Assembly: GCA_016288775.1 (NCBI GenBank)
Contig: JAEELG010000072.1
Location: 1-36,368 of the forward strand
Length of the DNA stretch: 36,368 nucleotides
DNA from: Bacteroidales bacterium
Lineage (GTDB): Bacteria; Bacteroidota; Bacteroidia; Bacteroidales; UBA932
Direction of reading: 5' to 3'
A program made the position numbers and the translations under genes. This document shows positions 1 to 7,619 of the stretch, piece after piece. Under the pieces are notes generated by a model. It did no database searches and had not been told where the DNA came from. It saw only the letters and a program-made list of their open reading frames with translations. How positions within the stretch are numbered: position 1 is the stretch's first letter; each line of letters starts with the position of its first letter.

Positions 1-482
1 GCCTCGTATGTGAAATGCTCGTTGAAGAATGCTGCGTTATCCGCGGAGAACTCCCATTCGGCAAGCATCTTCGGGCCTGCAGGAGGCTCGGCGGCGGCAG
101 CCTGGGTAATGTTGACCACAAGTTTCTGAGTCTTGACCGCGGAGTCGTAAGTGGAGACCGTAATTGCGGCCTTCACTTCCTGAGTGACCTTGTTTGCGGG
201 GAAGCTCACGGTGATGGTGGCGTTGCCCTCTCCGGATTCGGGGCTCACGGTAAAGGCGTTGTTGTCGCTCTTGGCGGACCACTTTACGTCCACCGCATTC
301 ACGGTGATGGTGGCGCTGGTATCGTCTGCGCCCACGGAGATGCTCTCGGGAGTTACGCTGAAGGCCTTCTCCTGGGGCTCCGGTTCAGGTTCCGGTTCGG
401 GAGTGGGAGTCGGATCCGGTTTCTCCACGCATGCGAAGAACGCTACGGATGCGGCGGCCAGTAATGCCAAATACTTTTTCAT
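1..482 (-). CDS. BACON-domain surface lipoprotein (3' end outside window)
   Basis: The first 160 codons are visible and the rest lies beyond the left edge. The N-terminus starts MKKYLALLAAASVAFFAC, a lipoprotein signal with a Cys at residue 18, followed by a Pro-Glu repeat spacer (about residues 24-35). One BACON-type beta-sandwich follows (about 38-125), with the typical VTPESGEGNATITVSF stretch. Just before the edge comes an AEWEF segment that also occurs in the BACON protein at 2221-3597, so the unseen C-terminal part may be related to that protein. It begins 12 bp after the SusD stop and should be the next gene of the same operon. BACON domains are thought to mediate carbohydrate or mucin contact, so a surface glycan-binding role is likely but not proven. 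Confidence 0.85.
   Translation of the reverse strand, partial: MKKYLALLAAASVAFFACVEKPDPTPTPEPEPEPEPQEKAFSVTPESISVGADDTSATITVNAVDVKWSAKSDNNAFTVSPESGEGNATITVSFPANKVTQEVKAAITVSTYDSAVKTQKLVVNITQAAAAEPPAGPKMLAEWEFSADNAAFFNEHFTYE
366..412 (-). repeat. Pro-Glu coding repeat spacer
   Basis: A short run of CCN-GAR codons encodes alternating Pro and Glu (PTPEPEPEPEPQ) between the lipidated Cys and the BACON domain. It probably holds the domain off the outer membrane. It is a coding low-complexity tract, not a mobile or CRISPR repeat. Confidence 0.6.
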
Positions 483-494
483 AATCGTAATCTG

Positions 495-2207
495 TTAATA
501 ACCGGGGTTCTGTGTAAGCATGGGGGATACCACCCTCTCGTTCTGAGGGATGGGGAAAAGGTACTGACGAGGTACGAACAGGCGCGTTACATTAATCTGT
601 AAATAATCGGGATAACCCTCGATATCGGACAGGTCTATGGTGGTATCCATCCTCATGTGCGGGCGGAAGTCCTTAGGCCATATCCAATAGCCGGTAGCCT
701 CGTTTTTCTTTACCTTGTCAATAGCGGGCAGGCCATAAATGGGCTTGTTGAGGCAGGGGTCACAGATTCTCCAACGGATAAGGTCGCTCCAGCGGCGGTT
801 CTCCCATGCAAGTTCGCAGCGGCGTTCGTTGCGAATGATGCGGCGAAGGGCGGTTTGGTTGGTCTCGGTGATTGCAGGGTACTTGCCCGTCTCTGCTACG
901 CCGCACTTGTATGCGCGGGCGCGAAGGCTGTTGAGTGCCTTGAATACGGAATTGTCTATCTCGCCCAGTTCCATCTTGGCCTCGGCATACATAAGCAGAA
1001 CGTCGCCGTAACGCATGATGCGCTGGGGCGTGTCGGTAAGGCGGTCGTCGGGCCACTCCTCATCGACGAACTTCTTCAGCATAAGACCGTTGTATGAGCA
1101 GTCCTTAGAACCCACTTTGCTGTCGACGTTCTTAAGCATCTTGCCGGTAGAGACCTGAAGGGTCTGCGTAGCGCTCGGACGGGGGTTGTAGATGTAATCC
1201 ATGAACTCCGAATCGAAGGGTACGGTAATCTCGCTGAGACGAGGGTCGCGGTTGGCAAAAGGATTGGCCGGGTCGTACAGCGGAGAGTCCTCTACATTCT
1301 TGCCGTCGGTGCAGGTGTAAGCGAAGAAGAGCTCCCAGGAAGGCTGGGCAACGGAGGTGCCGCCGTTCATACGGGGACAGAACGAGCGTGTGGCAGCCTC
1401 TCCGTATGAATGTACAGCCAGCTCGTTGGAGCAAGGCAGTACGAAAATATACTCAGGGCTGGTCTTGCAGGAAGAGAGGAACAGCTCGCGGTAGTCCGGG
1501 TGCAGTGAGTACACTCCCAGGTCCATGCAGGCCTTCGCCGCTTCGGCGCAGGTCTTCCAGTCGTTCATGAGCAATGCAGTACGGGCCTTCATTGCATATG
1601 CTGCACCCTTGGTGACACGCTGGGCTCCGGTATAAGAGACGGGGAGTGCTGCCGCTGCATCGTCGAAGTCCCTGTAGATCTGCTCCAGGATGACGTTCTT
1701 GTCGGTACGTCCCATCTTGTAAGCATCTTCAAGCGAAATGCTCTCGGTGTAGAAGGGCACGTCGCCGAAGAGGAAAATGAGATAGGTGTACATGGCCGCA
1801 CGGAAGAACTTTGCCTCACCGGCATACTGGTGTACGGTGGCCTCGCTCATCTTGTCTTTTGTCTTTTCCAGACTCACCAGGATTGTGTTGGCACGGGCAA
1901 TGCTCTTGTAGTCGTTTGCCCACTCGTTCTTGGCTTTGGACCAGTTGTCGTCTACGCTTCCGGCCAGCCAGTCGTAAAGTTCGGTGCGCTGGCTCCAGTC
2001 ATCGCTGTAACGGTCGGTATGGAAAAAGCGGTTGCATTCAAAATTCCATAGACCGGGGGAATACAGGGCGTTGAGCGACAACTGAAGCTGCTGCTCGGTG
2101 GAGTACCAGTTTTCACTGGATCCCTGAGACCTTGGAGTCAGGTCGAGATCCACGCAGGCGGTCAGAAGAGCCGCGGCGGCTAGTATTGAGAATAATATCT
2201 TTTTCAT
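495..2207 (-). CDS. SusD/RagB-family outer-membrane glycan-binding lipoprotein
   Basis: The protein has 570 residues, within the usual SusD range. Its signal MKKILFSILAAAALLTAC ends in the lipobox LTAC with Cys18. The N-terminal SusD-like region contains the helical repeats typical of the family (for example AGEAKFFRAAMYTYLIFLFGDVP around 130-152). The C-terminal RagB/SusD half carries the characteristic MRYGDVLLMYAEA and IIRNERRCELAWENRRWSDLIRW segments, and the C-terminus is QNPGY. SusD proteins cap the SusC transporter and bind the incoming glycan at the cell surface. Here susC lies two genes upstream, with a BACON lipoprotein gene between them, which is not the usual directly adjacent susC-susD order. 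The intergenic gaps of 12-13 bp on both sides support one transcript. Confidence 0.95.
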   Translation of the reverse strand: MKKILFSILAAAALLTACVDLDLTPRSQGSSENWYSTEQQLQLSLNALYSPGLWNFECNRFFHTDRYSDDWSQRTELYDWLAGSVDDNWSKAKNEWANDYKSIARANTILVSLEKTKDKMSEATVHQYAGEAKFFRAAMYTYLIFLFGDVPFYTESISLEDAYKMGRTDKNVILEQIYRDFDDAAAALPVSYTGAQRVTKGAAYAMKARTALLMNDWKTCAEAAKACMDLGVYSLHPDYRELFLSSCKTSPEYIFVLPCSNELAVHSYGEAATRSFCPRMNGGTSVAQPSWELFFAYTCTDGKNVEDSPLYDPANPFANRDPRLSEITVPFDSEFMDYIYNPRPSATQTLQVSTGKMLKNVDSKVGSKDCSYNGLMLKKFVDEEWPDDRLTDTPQRIMRYGDVLLMYAEAKMELGEIDNSVFKALNSLRARAYKCGVAETGKYPAITETNQTALRRIIRNERRCELAWENRRWSDLIRWRICDPCLNKPIYGLPAIDKVKKNEATGYWIWPKDFRPHMRMDTTIDLSDIEGYPDYLQINVTRLFVPRQYLFPIPQNERVVSPMLTQNPGY

Positions 2208-2220
2208 ATCGGTTGTCTTT

Positions 2221-3597
2221 TTATTCTACGACCATAATCTTGGGATTCTCGGGAACCTGGAGGTATGCTTCAGCCTCTGTGGCTTCCAGGAATTTTCCGG
2301 CAAAACGTAATGCATCGCCCTTCACAAGCTCTCCAAGTTCTACGCCTGCGCTGTTGTACTGGGATGTGCAGGTGAAACGGAAGCAGGCATTGGGAGTATC
2401 CTTGGTGAGGGTTGCGCTTCTTACGATAATTGCGTTGACCTGCTTGGGATTCTCAGCTGTTCCTGCGGCATCGGGATGGAATTCGAGTTTGACGGGATCG
2501 AGTTCTTTCCATTCGTTACCGTCAAGGACTTCGCATTTCCAGTCTCTCATGACGCCCGCTCCGTTGGGACGGAGGGCGAAATTGACCTGGATCTTGGTGC
2601 CGGCTGCCAGCGGAGCATCAGTCTCGGTGGGGGCGGACCAAAGAATGTAGTCATCTATCCAGGTGCCATAGACGCAAAGCTCTCCACGGGTGCCTATACG
2701 GCGTTTGTGTTTCTTGGTGGAGTATGAGCTCTTGTCGGTTCCGTTATAATATTCCAGCTTGCCTTTTCCGGCAACAAGGGAAGGGACATAGGGATTTCCG
2801 ACATTTCCGGGCTTGTTGTCGTCGTCAAGCGAAACCCCTTCGATTCCGCCGGCACGCAGGGCCTCGGCCTGCTGGGTTTCGAATTCCCACTCGGCCAGAA
2901 CGGTGCCGGGAGCGGGCTTCACCGCAGGGTTGTTGGGCTTGCCGGCCTCCTGCTTGATGGTGACCAGGAGCTCTTTGTTGACCACTGCTTCGTCTGTAGT
3001 GCTGACGGTTATGACCGCCGTGACTTCTTCAGGTACTGAATTGACAGGGAAACTGACTGTCACCGTACCGTTGCCTTCTCCGGAGCTTGGAGAGGGAACG
3101 AACGCAGGGTTGGAACTGCTGACGGTCCATGCGACTTCTGTCGAGACCGTGAAGGATGCACTTGTGTCGTCGGCCTTGGCAAGCAGGGACTGAGTTGAAA
3201 CCTGGAAGCTCTTACGGACGATTTCCTTTGCCGTTCCGGCCTGGATAACGTCGAAGTTGGTGATGGCAATGTTGAGCTCCTTGTCGATAATGCTCACATT
3301 GGCATAGCGGAGTGCAGAAGAAGTATTGGCGCTTGCGCTGAAAGTAAGGGTGTTGCCCGACTGCGAGCAATTGAGCCAGGTGGCAGTCTTGGGCAGGGAA
3401 GCTGTAAAGTCGGGGCAGTCGCTTAAAGTCACGGTGAGTGAACCGCCGTTTGCGGGGATGGACTCCTCGGAAGACTTGCTCACTTTGACTCTGTTGCCTG
3501 CATATTCTTCGACCTCGTTGCCGTTATCGGGAACCACGGGGCCGCATGCTGCAAAAGCAAGGGCTGCACAAAGGATAAGACTTAAATATTTTTTCAT
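2221..3597 (-). CDS. BACON-domain lipoprotein, candidate surface glycan-binding protein
   Basis: This 458-residue lipoprotein has the signal MKKYLSLILCAALAFAAC (Cys18). Two BACON-like domains follow: about residues 32-122, with the ATWLNCSQSGNTLTFSA segment, and about 130-220, with EVAWTVSSSNPAFVPSPSSGEG. The C-terminal half (about 235-458) begins with LAEWEFE and is predicted from composition to be beta-rich; I recognise no family there. The gene sits between susC (10 bp upstream) and susD (13 bp downstream) on one strand. By position and architecture it resembles the surface glycan-binding lipoproteins of polysaccharide-utilisation loci. The C-terminal region could be the glycan-binding module, but that is inference. 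Confidence 0.85.
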   Translation of the reverse strand: MKKYLSLILCAALAFAACGPVVPDNGNEVEEYAGNRVKVSKSSEESIPANGGSLTVTLSDCPDFTASLPKTATWLNCSQSGNTLTFSASANTSSALRYANVSIIDKELNIAITNFDVIQAGTAKEIVRKSFQVSTQSLLAKADDTSASFTVSTEVAWTVSSSNPAFVPSPSSGEGNGTVTVSFPVNSVPEEVTAVITVSTTDEAVVNKELLVTIKQEAGKPNNPAVKPAPGTVLAEWEFETQQAEALRAGGIEGVSLDDDNKPGNVGNPYVPSLVAGKGKLEYYNGTDKSSYSTKKHKRRIGTRGELCVYGTWIDDYILWSAPTETDAPLAAGTKIQVNFALRPNGAGVMRDWKCEVLDGNEWKELDPVKLEFHPDAAGTAENPKQVNAIIVRSATLTKDTPNACFRFTCTSQYNSAGVELGELVKGDALRFAGKFLEATEAEAYLQVPENPKIMVVE

Positions 3598-3607
3598 GGC
3601 GCATTAA

Positions 3608-6600
3608 TTACTTGATGATACAAACGGCAACACGGTTGTCGGACGGGTCTGCGTTGGCATCCCTGTCGGTGCCGGCGGCCTCACAGACGATGCGGTCTGC
3701 AGCAATACCGGCGCTCTTCAGCATCTCTGCGACCACGTTGGCGCGGTTCTCGGAGAGCACCTTGTTGATTTCTTCGGTACCGGTAGCGGAGTCGGCATAG
3801 CCGGTAACCACTATCTTGGCGTCAGGGTTGTCCTTCAGGATCTGGCAGATACGGCCGAGTTTGAAGGCTTCGTCGGGACGGATTTCGGACTTGCCGATGA
3901 TGAAGAAGAGGTCGTCGGTGTACTCACCCTTGAGAGTGGAAACGGGAACCTCCACTTTCTTCTCAACAATCTTCTCGACGGGAACTTCCTTGATGACTTC
4001 CTTGACAACCTCCTTGATAACCTCCTTGACTTCAGGCTGGGCGGCACGGGCCGTCTTGGCGGCGCGAGATGCTGCGGCAGGAGTGACGAGGCCAGCTCCT
4101 GAGGATGCTACGGAAGTGTCTCCTCCGAATACGACCTGCAGACCGAGGGTAAAGGTCCTGGTCATGTAAGCGCCGAGGTTGGTGTATGATTCAGGATCCC
4201 AGCCCTGGGGGAAGCGGTCAATCGAGAACGGATCGGTGGCGCTGCCGTAGATGCGGACTTTCTGCATGTTGATGGCCTTCACGATACGCTCGGGAATGGT
4301 GTAGCTGAGGGTGATGTTCTTCATACGGAAGTAACCGCCGTTGAACAGCCAGTAGTCGGAAGTCTGCTCGTAATCGTTGGCACCGGAGTTTTTGAGCATG
4401 GCCCTCGGGTAGAGAGCCTTGGCGTTTTCCTCGTCGGACTTGTAGCGGCTCCAGTAATGCTGGTCGTATTCGACAGGGAAGGTGTAGGCGTCACCGTCGC
4501 GGTAAATCATGGCGTTGCTCTTCCATGCCAGAACCTTGCCTATGCCCTGGAAGGTCATAGCAAGATCCCAGTTCTTCCAGCCGAGGTTGATGTTGCCGCC
4601 GTACTGGTAGTGAGGCATGGAGCTTCCGAGCACCTCGCGGTCGTATGCGGAGTTGATAATGCCGTCGGGCTCGCTGTCGGGGCCGCTGAGGTCCTTGTAC
4701 TCGAGGTTTCCAAGACCTACGCCGGGATACAGCTTGGCGGAATTGTCCACCTGCTCCTGGGTCAGATACAGGCCGTTGCTGCGGTAACCGTACCATGCAA
4801 GGTATTCCACGCCCTCCTTGACTATCTGTGAACCGAGGCTCTGATAGCCGCCAAGGTCTCCCATTATGGAGGTGTAGTCGGAGAGGTTGGCGCTGAACGC
4901 ATAGGTGAAGTCGCCCTTGCGGTCCTGCCATCCTATCTGGAATTCCCAGCCGTTGGTATGCATCTGGCCGATGTTGTCTTCAGGGTCGGTATATCCGAGC
5001 ACATCGGGAATCTTGCGGCTGAGCAACATTCCGTAAGTGTCTTTATGGTACACGTCTCCGGTGAAGTTGAGGCGGTTGTTGAAGAATGAGAGGTCTACGC
5101 CCACGTCCCAGGTCTTTGTGGTCTCCCAGGTGATGTTGTAGATAGCGTAAGCGCTTTGTGCCGCTGACTTTACCGAAGCTATCGTGGTGGGGGAGTCGTA
5201 CATTACGACGTTGCCGAAGGAAATGAGGCTCTGGTAAGGATAATTACCGATGCGCTCATTGCCCAGAGTACCGTAAGACAAGCGAAGCTTGGCGAAGTTG
5301 AGGAAGTTCCCGCCCTTGATTCCCGCCATCCAGGGCTCCTCGGTAATTACCCAGCCGAAGGAGGCGGAGGGGAAGAAGGCGCCGCGATATTCCTTTGCGA
5401 AGCGGGAAGAACGGTCGTAACGGGCGTTGGCCTGGAAGAGATAACGTCCTTTATAGTCGTAGGTAATGCGTCCGAAGACAGACTGGTATGCATTGTCGGA
5501 GGCATTTCCGGATACGCTGAGGAAGTTCTTGTTTGCCAGGTTAAGGTAAGGATAGCCGGCCACGTCAATGTAGTCGGTACCTGCGCCCATGCTCTCGGAT
5601 AAGTTGTAGCTGTCCTCGTAACCGAGCAGGTAGGTGGTGTGGTGATCCTTGCCGAAGTCGGCGCTGTAGTTGAGCAGCAACTGCTTGGTGATTGTTTTGG
5701 ATTCCGTGCGGCTCTCGGTCAGCGAGGTGGATGCGCATCCGCTGAGGGGGTTGTTGCTGAGAACCCCGGGCTCGCTGTAGTAGAATGCCTGCTCCACGTA
5801 ACTCTTCTCTGCGCTGTGGCGGAGCGAAGGGGCGAAGACGGCGGAAATCTTGAAGTTCTTGAACGGAGTCAGGTCGACGGAGAATTTTCCGTAGAATGCG
5901 TCGCGCTCAGTGTTGTCGAAGCCGCCGGCATGAAGACGGGCATAGGTATTGGTGCCGTTGTTTCCGGGACCCATGGTGCCGTCGGACCAGACTGCGCAGT
6001 AGATGGGGTTGTACTTGAAAGCCGCCTGAACCGGGTTGACCTGGTTGTTGTTGGACAGCTTATGGTTGAAGGTCATGTCGAACGACGCCGAGATGAACTT
6101 GTTGATCTTGATGTCGTTGTTGAGCCTTGCGGTGTACTGCTCCACGTTGCGGCCGTAGTAGAGGGCCTCTTCGTTCTCGTAGGAGAGCATTGCGCGGGAC
6201 TTGATAACCTTGTTGCCATAGCTGATGCCAACGCGGTGCTTATGCTGCGGAGCCCATTTATCAATCATAAGGGAATCCCAGTCGGTAAGCGGGTAAGTGT
6301 CGGGATCGATTGCGTTGTTGGCGATGTAGTTGTCAACGAAATCCTTGGGATACTGGTAGTAATCGCTTCCCTCGGGATTGCCTGCATCGTTCCACTGAGC
6401 CTCGTTCTGGAGCTCCATGAAACGGGTGGGACTCACCTGCTCGGGATGGCGGGTACGGGTGAGCATGCTGAAGCTTCCGTTGTAGTCGATGCTCATGTGG
6501 CCTTCCTTGGCGCGCTTGGTGGTGATGAGGATGACGCCCGCCGATGCACGTGCACCGTAGATGGAAGCGGAAGCCGCATCCTTAAGCACGGTGATGTTCT

Positions 6601-7195
6601 CGATTGCGTCCACATCCACGTCGTTGATGGTGCCCACGGGCACGCCGTCAACTATGATGAGCGGGTCGGAGTCGCCGATGGTGGTGATACCGCGGACGCG
6701 GATGGTAGCTCCTGCGCCGGGGAGGCCGCTGGTACGCGTGACCTGCACGCCGGGCATGGAGCCCTGCAGCGCCTGGCTCAGGCCAACTCCCTGGATGGCG
6801 GAAAGCTTGCCGCCGTCCACGTTGGCGATAGCTCCGGTAAGGTCTTTCTTCTTGACTGTGCCGTAACCGATAACAACTACCTCATCGAGGAGCTTGTTGT
6901 CATCTTCCAGGATGATGTCGATAACCTTGCGGCTGCCGACGGTCTCCGCTACGGTCTGGTATCCGATGCAGGAGAACTCCAGCACGGAGTTCGCAGATGC
7001 CACCTGGATACTGTACTTTCCGTCTGCGTCGGTTACAGCTCCGTTGAGCGTTCCCTGCTCAAGGACACCGGCTCCGATGACGGCAAGTCCGTCCTTGTCG
7101 AGGACGGTTCCCGTTACCTTTACCCCGTTCTGGGCGCTGAGTGCCAGCGTTCCCAGGGCAAGGAACAGGAGTGTGATCAGAATCTGTTTTTTCAT
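3608..7195 (-). CDS. SusC-family TonB-dependent transporter with C-terminal OmpA domain
   Basis: The protein has 1195 residues with signal peptide MKKQILITLLFLALGTLALSAQ. A carboxypeptidase-regulatory-like beta-sandwich lies at about 24-100 (GTVLDKDGLAVIGAGV). The LDEVVVIGYGTVKKKDLTGA segment leads into the plug (about 115-230, with IRVRGITTIGDSDPLIIVDG). The TonB-dependent barrel ends near residue 1024 with FTLGLQVVF. A further 171 residues follow: an Ala-rich stretch, a charged KEVIKEV linker (about 1054-1084), and an OmpA-like peptidoglycan-binding domain (about 1090-1195) with VTGYADSATGTEEIN and LSENRANVVAEML. Asp1135 and Arg1151 line up with the OmpA residues that bind diaminopimelate. 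SusC proteins import oligosaccharides across the outer membrane with TonB energy. The fusion is in one open frame without interruption. The gene follows the promoter-operator at 7542-7572 and the oxidoreductase remnant. Confidence 0.95.
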   Translation of the reverse strand: MKKQILITLLFLALGTLALSAQNGVKVTGTVLDKDGLAVIGAGVLEQGTLNGAVTDADGKYSIQVASANSVLEFSCIGYQTVAETVGSRKVIDIILEDDNKLLDEVVVIGYGTVKKKDLTGAIANVDGGKLSAIQGVGLSQALQGSMPGVQVTRTSGLPGAGATIRVRGITTIGDSDPLIIVDGVPVGTINDVDVDAIENITVLKDAASASIYGARASAGVILITTKRAKEGHMSIDYNGSFSMLTRTRHPEQVSPTRFMELQNEAQWNDAGNPEGSDYYQYPKDFVDNYIANNAIDPDTYPLTDWDSLMIDKWAPQHKHRVGISYGNKVIKSRAMLSYENEEALYYGRNVEQYTARLNNDIKINKFISASFDMTFNHKLSNNNQVNPVQAAFKYNPIYCAVWSDGTMGPGNNGTNTYARLHAGGFDNTERDAFYGKFSVDLTPFKNFKISAVFAPSLRHSAEKSYVEQAFYYSEPGVLSNNPLSGCASTSLTESRTESKTITKQLLLNYSADFGKDHHTTYLLGYEDSYNLSESMGAGTDYIDVAGYPYLNLANKNFLSVSGNASDNAYQSVFGRITYDYKGRYLFQANARYDRSSRFAKEYRGAFFPSASFGWVITEEPWMAGIKGGNFLNFAKLRLSYGTLGNERIGNYPYQSLISFGNVVMYDSPTTIASVKSAAQSAYAIYNITWETTKTWDVGVDLSFFNNRLNFTGDVYHKDTYGMLLSRKIPDVLGYTDPEDNIGQMHTNGWEFQIGWQDRKGDFTYAFSANLSDYTSIMGDLGGYQSLGSQIVKEGVEYLAWYGYRSNGLYLTQEQVDNSAKLYPGVGLGNLEYKDLSGPDSEPDGIINSAYDREVLGSSMPHYQYGGNINLGWKNWDLAMTFQGIGKVLAWKSNAMIYRDGDAYTFPVEYDQHYWSRYKSDEENAKALYPRAMLKNSGANDYEQTSDYWLFNGGYFRMKNITLSYTIPERIVKAINMQKVRIYGSATDPFSIDRFPQGWDPESYTNLGAYMTRTFTLGLQVVFGGDTSVASSGAGLVTPAAASRAAKTARAAQPEVKEVIKEVVKEVIKEVPVEKIVEKKVEVPVSTLKGEYTDDLFFIIGKSEIRPDEAFKLGRICQILKDNPDAKIVVTGYADSATGTEEINKVLSENRANVVAEMLKSAGIAADRIVCEAAGTDRDANADPSDNRVAVCIIK

Positions 7196-7222
7196 TTGGT
7201 TGTTAATTATGAGAGTAATAAA

Positions 7223-7449
7223 CTATCCGAGGAAAGCTCCTTGCTCCAGCAGTTTCTGGCGGACCTCTGCGGCATCTATGCTGCGGGGCCTCCTCCGACC
7301 ACCAGGACGTCTACAGAACCAAAATCCAGATCTTTATCTGCAGGAATATTTTTGCCGGCACAGGAAGAAGCAAGGCTTCCTGCGCTTCCTATAAGCATGC
7401 CTCCGGCCACCGCAGCACCGCTGGCTTTAAGAAAGTCACGTCGTTTCAT
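7223..7449 (-). pseudogene. FAD-dependent oxidoreductase remnant with internal deletion
   Basis: The first 57 codons start MKRRDFLKASGAAVAGGM, a Tat-type signal, and run into the flavin-binding start VDVLVVGGGPAA, then hit a stop. In the next frame the sequence continues directly as SIDAAEVRQKLLEQGAFLG and a stop. That matches the C-terminus of the intact paralogues at 10226-11695 (…VKQGGFLG) and 12389-13855 (NVDAAEVRSRLRNEGAFLG). About 410 codons are therefore missing, with the junction near 7279-7284. The remnant lies 27 bp upstream of susC and directly downstream of the LacI-type operator, so it probably once was the first gene of the operon. The leader peptide may still be translated. A mis-assembly at the junction would give the same picture. 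Confidence 0.85.
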
Positions 7450-7541
7450 ATTCTAATCTTGTGTTGGCAGTTGTTAGTCTATGAACCGCTAATATACAAA
7501 ACATTCTTGAATTGAACGAAGTCTAAAGTGTGCTATCTTGG

Positions 7542-7557
7542 TTTGAAACGATTCAAA
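7542..7557. promoter_or_regulatory. LacI-type operator palindrome (site 1)
   Basis: TTTGAAACGATTCAAA is a near-perfect palindrome and is extended by one G/C pair on each side. It resembles LacI-family operators with a central CG. It lies 7 bp downstream of the leftward -7 element at 7565-7572, so bound repressor would block initiation of the susC operon. The identical 16-mer occurs at 11720-11735. The adjacent lacI-type gene is the obvious candidate regulator. Confidence 0.75.
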
Positions 7558-7564
7558 CTCTTTG

Positions 7565-7596
7565 CTAAGATACGTTGATTTTTTTGATAATTCAAG
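7565..7596 (-). promoter_or_regulatory. Promoter of the susC operon
   Basis: On the minus strand, TATCTTAG (7565-7572) matches the Bacteroidetes -7 consensus TAnnTTTG at five of its six fixed positions. CTTG at 7593-7596 is a 3/4 match to the -33 TTTG, with exactly 20 bp between. The initiation site would fall at the edge of the operator at 7542-7557. The arrangement is the same as in the promoter at 11743-11774. Confidence 0.6.
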
Positions 7597-7614
7597 CGAT
7601 TATGTATAATTTTG
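7583..7614 (+). promoter_or_regulatory. Promoter of the lacI-family gene
   Basis: TTTG at 7583-7586 and TAATTTTG at 7607-7614 match the Bacteroides -33/-7 consensus fully, with a 20-bp spacer. The -7 element ends 5 bp before the ATG at 7620, so transcription would begin at or next to the start codon. This predicts a leaderless or almost leaderless mRNA. The promoter is divergent from, and interleaved with, the susC promoter. Confidence 0.65.
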
Positions 7615-7619
7615 TGCAA

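Noticed and set aside
7223..7449. A short functional secreted peptide gene rather than a pseudogene
   Set aside because: The tail matches the C-terminus of the paralogues in a shifted frame, so deletion of a longer gene explains it better; translation of the leader is still possible.
5639..7456. 605-codon open frame on the + strand
   Set aside because: It is fully antisense to susC, has no recognisable domain and shows the Val/Gly/Asp-rich composition of a shadow frame in GC-rich DNA.
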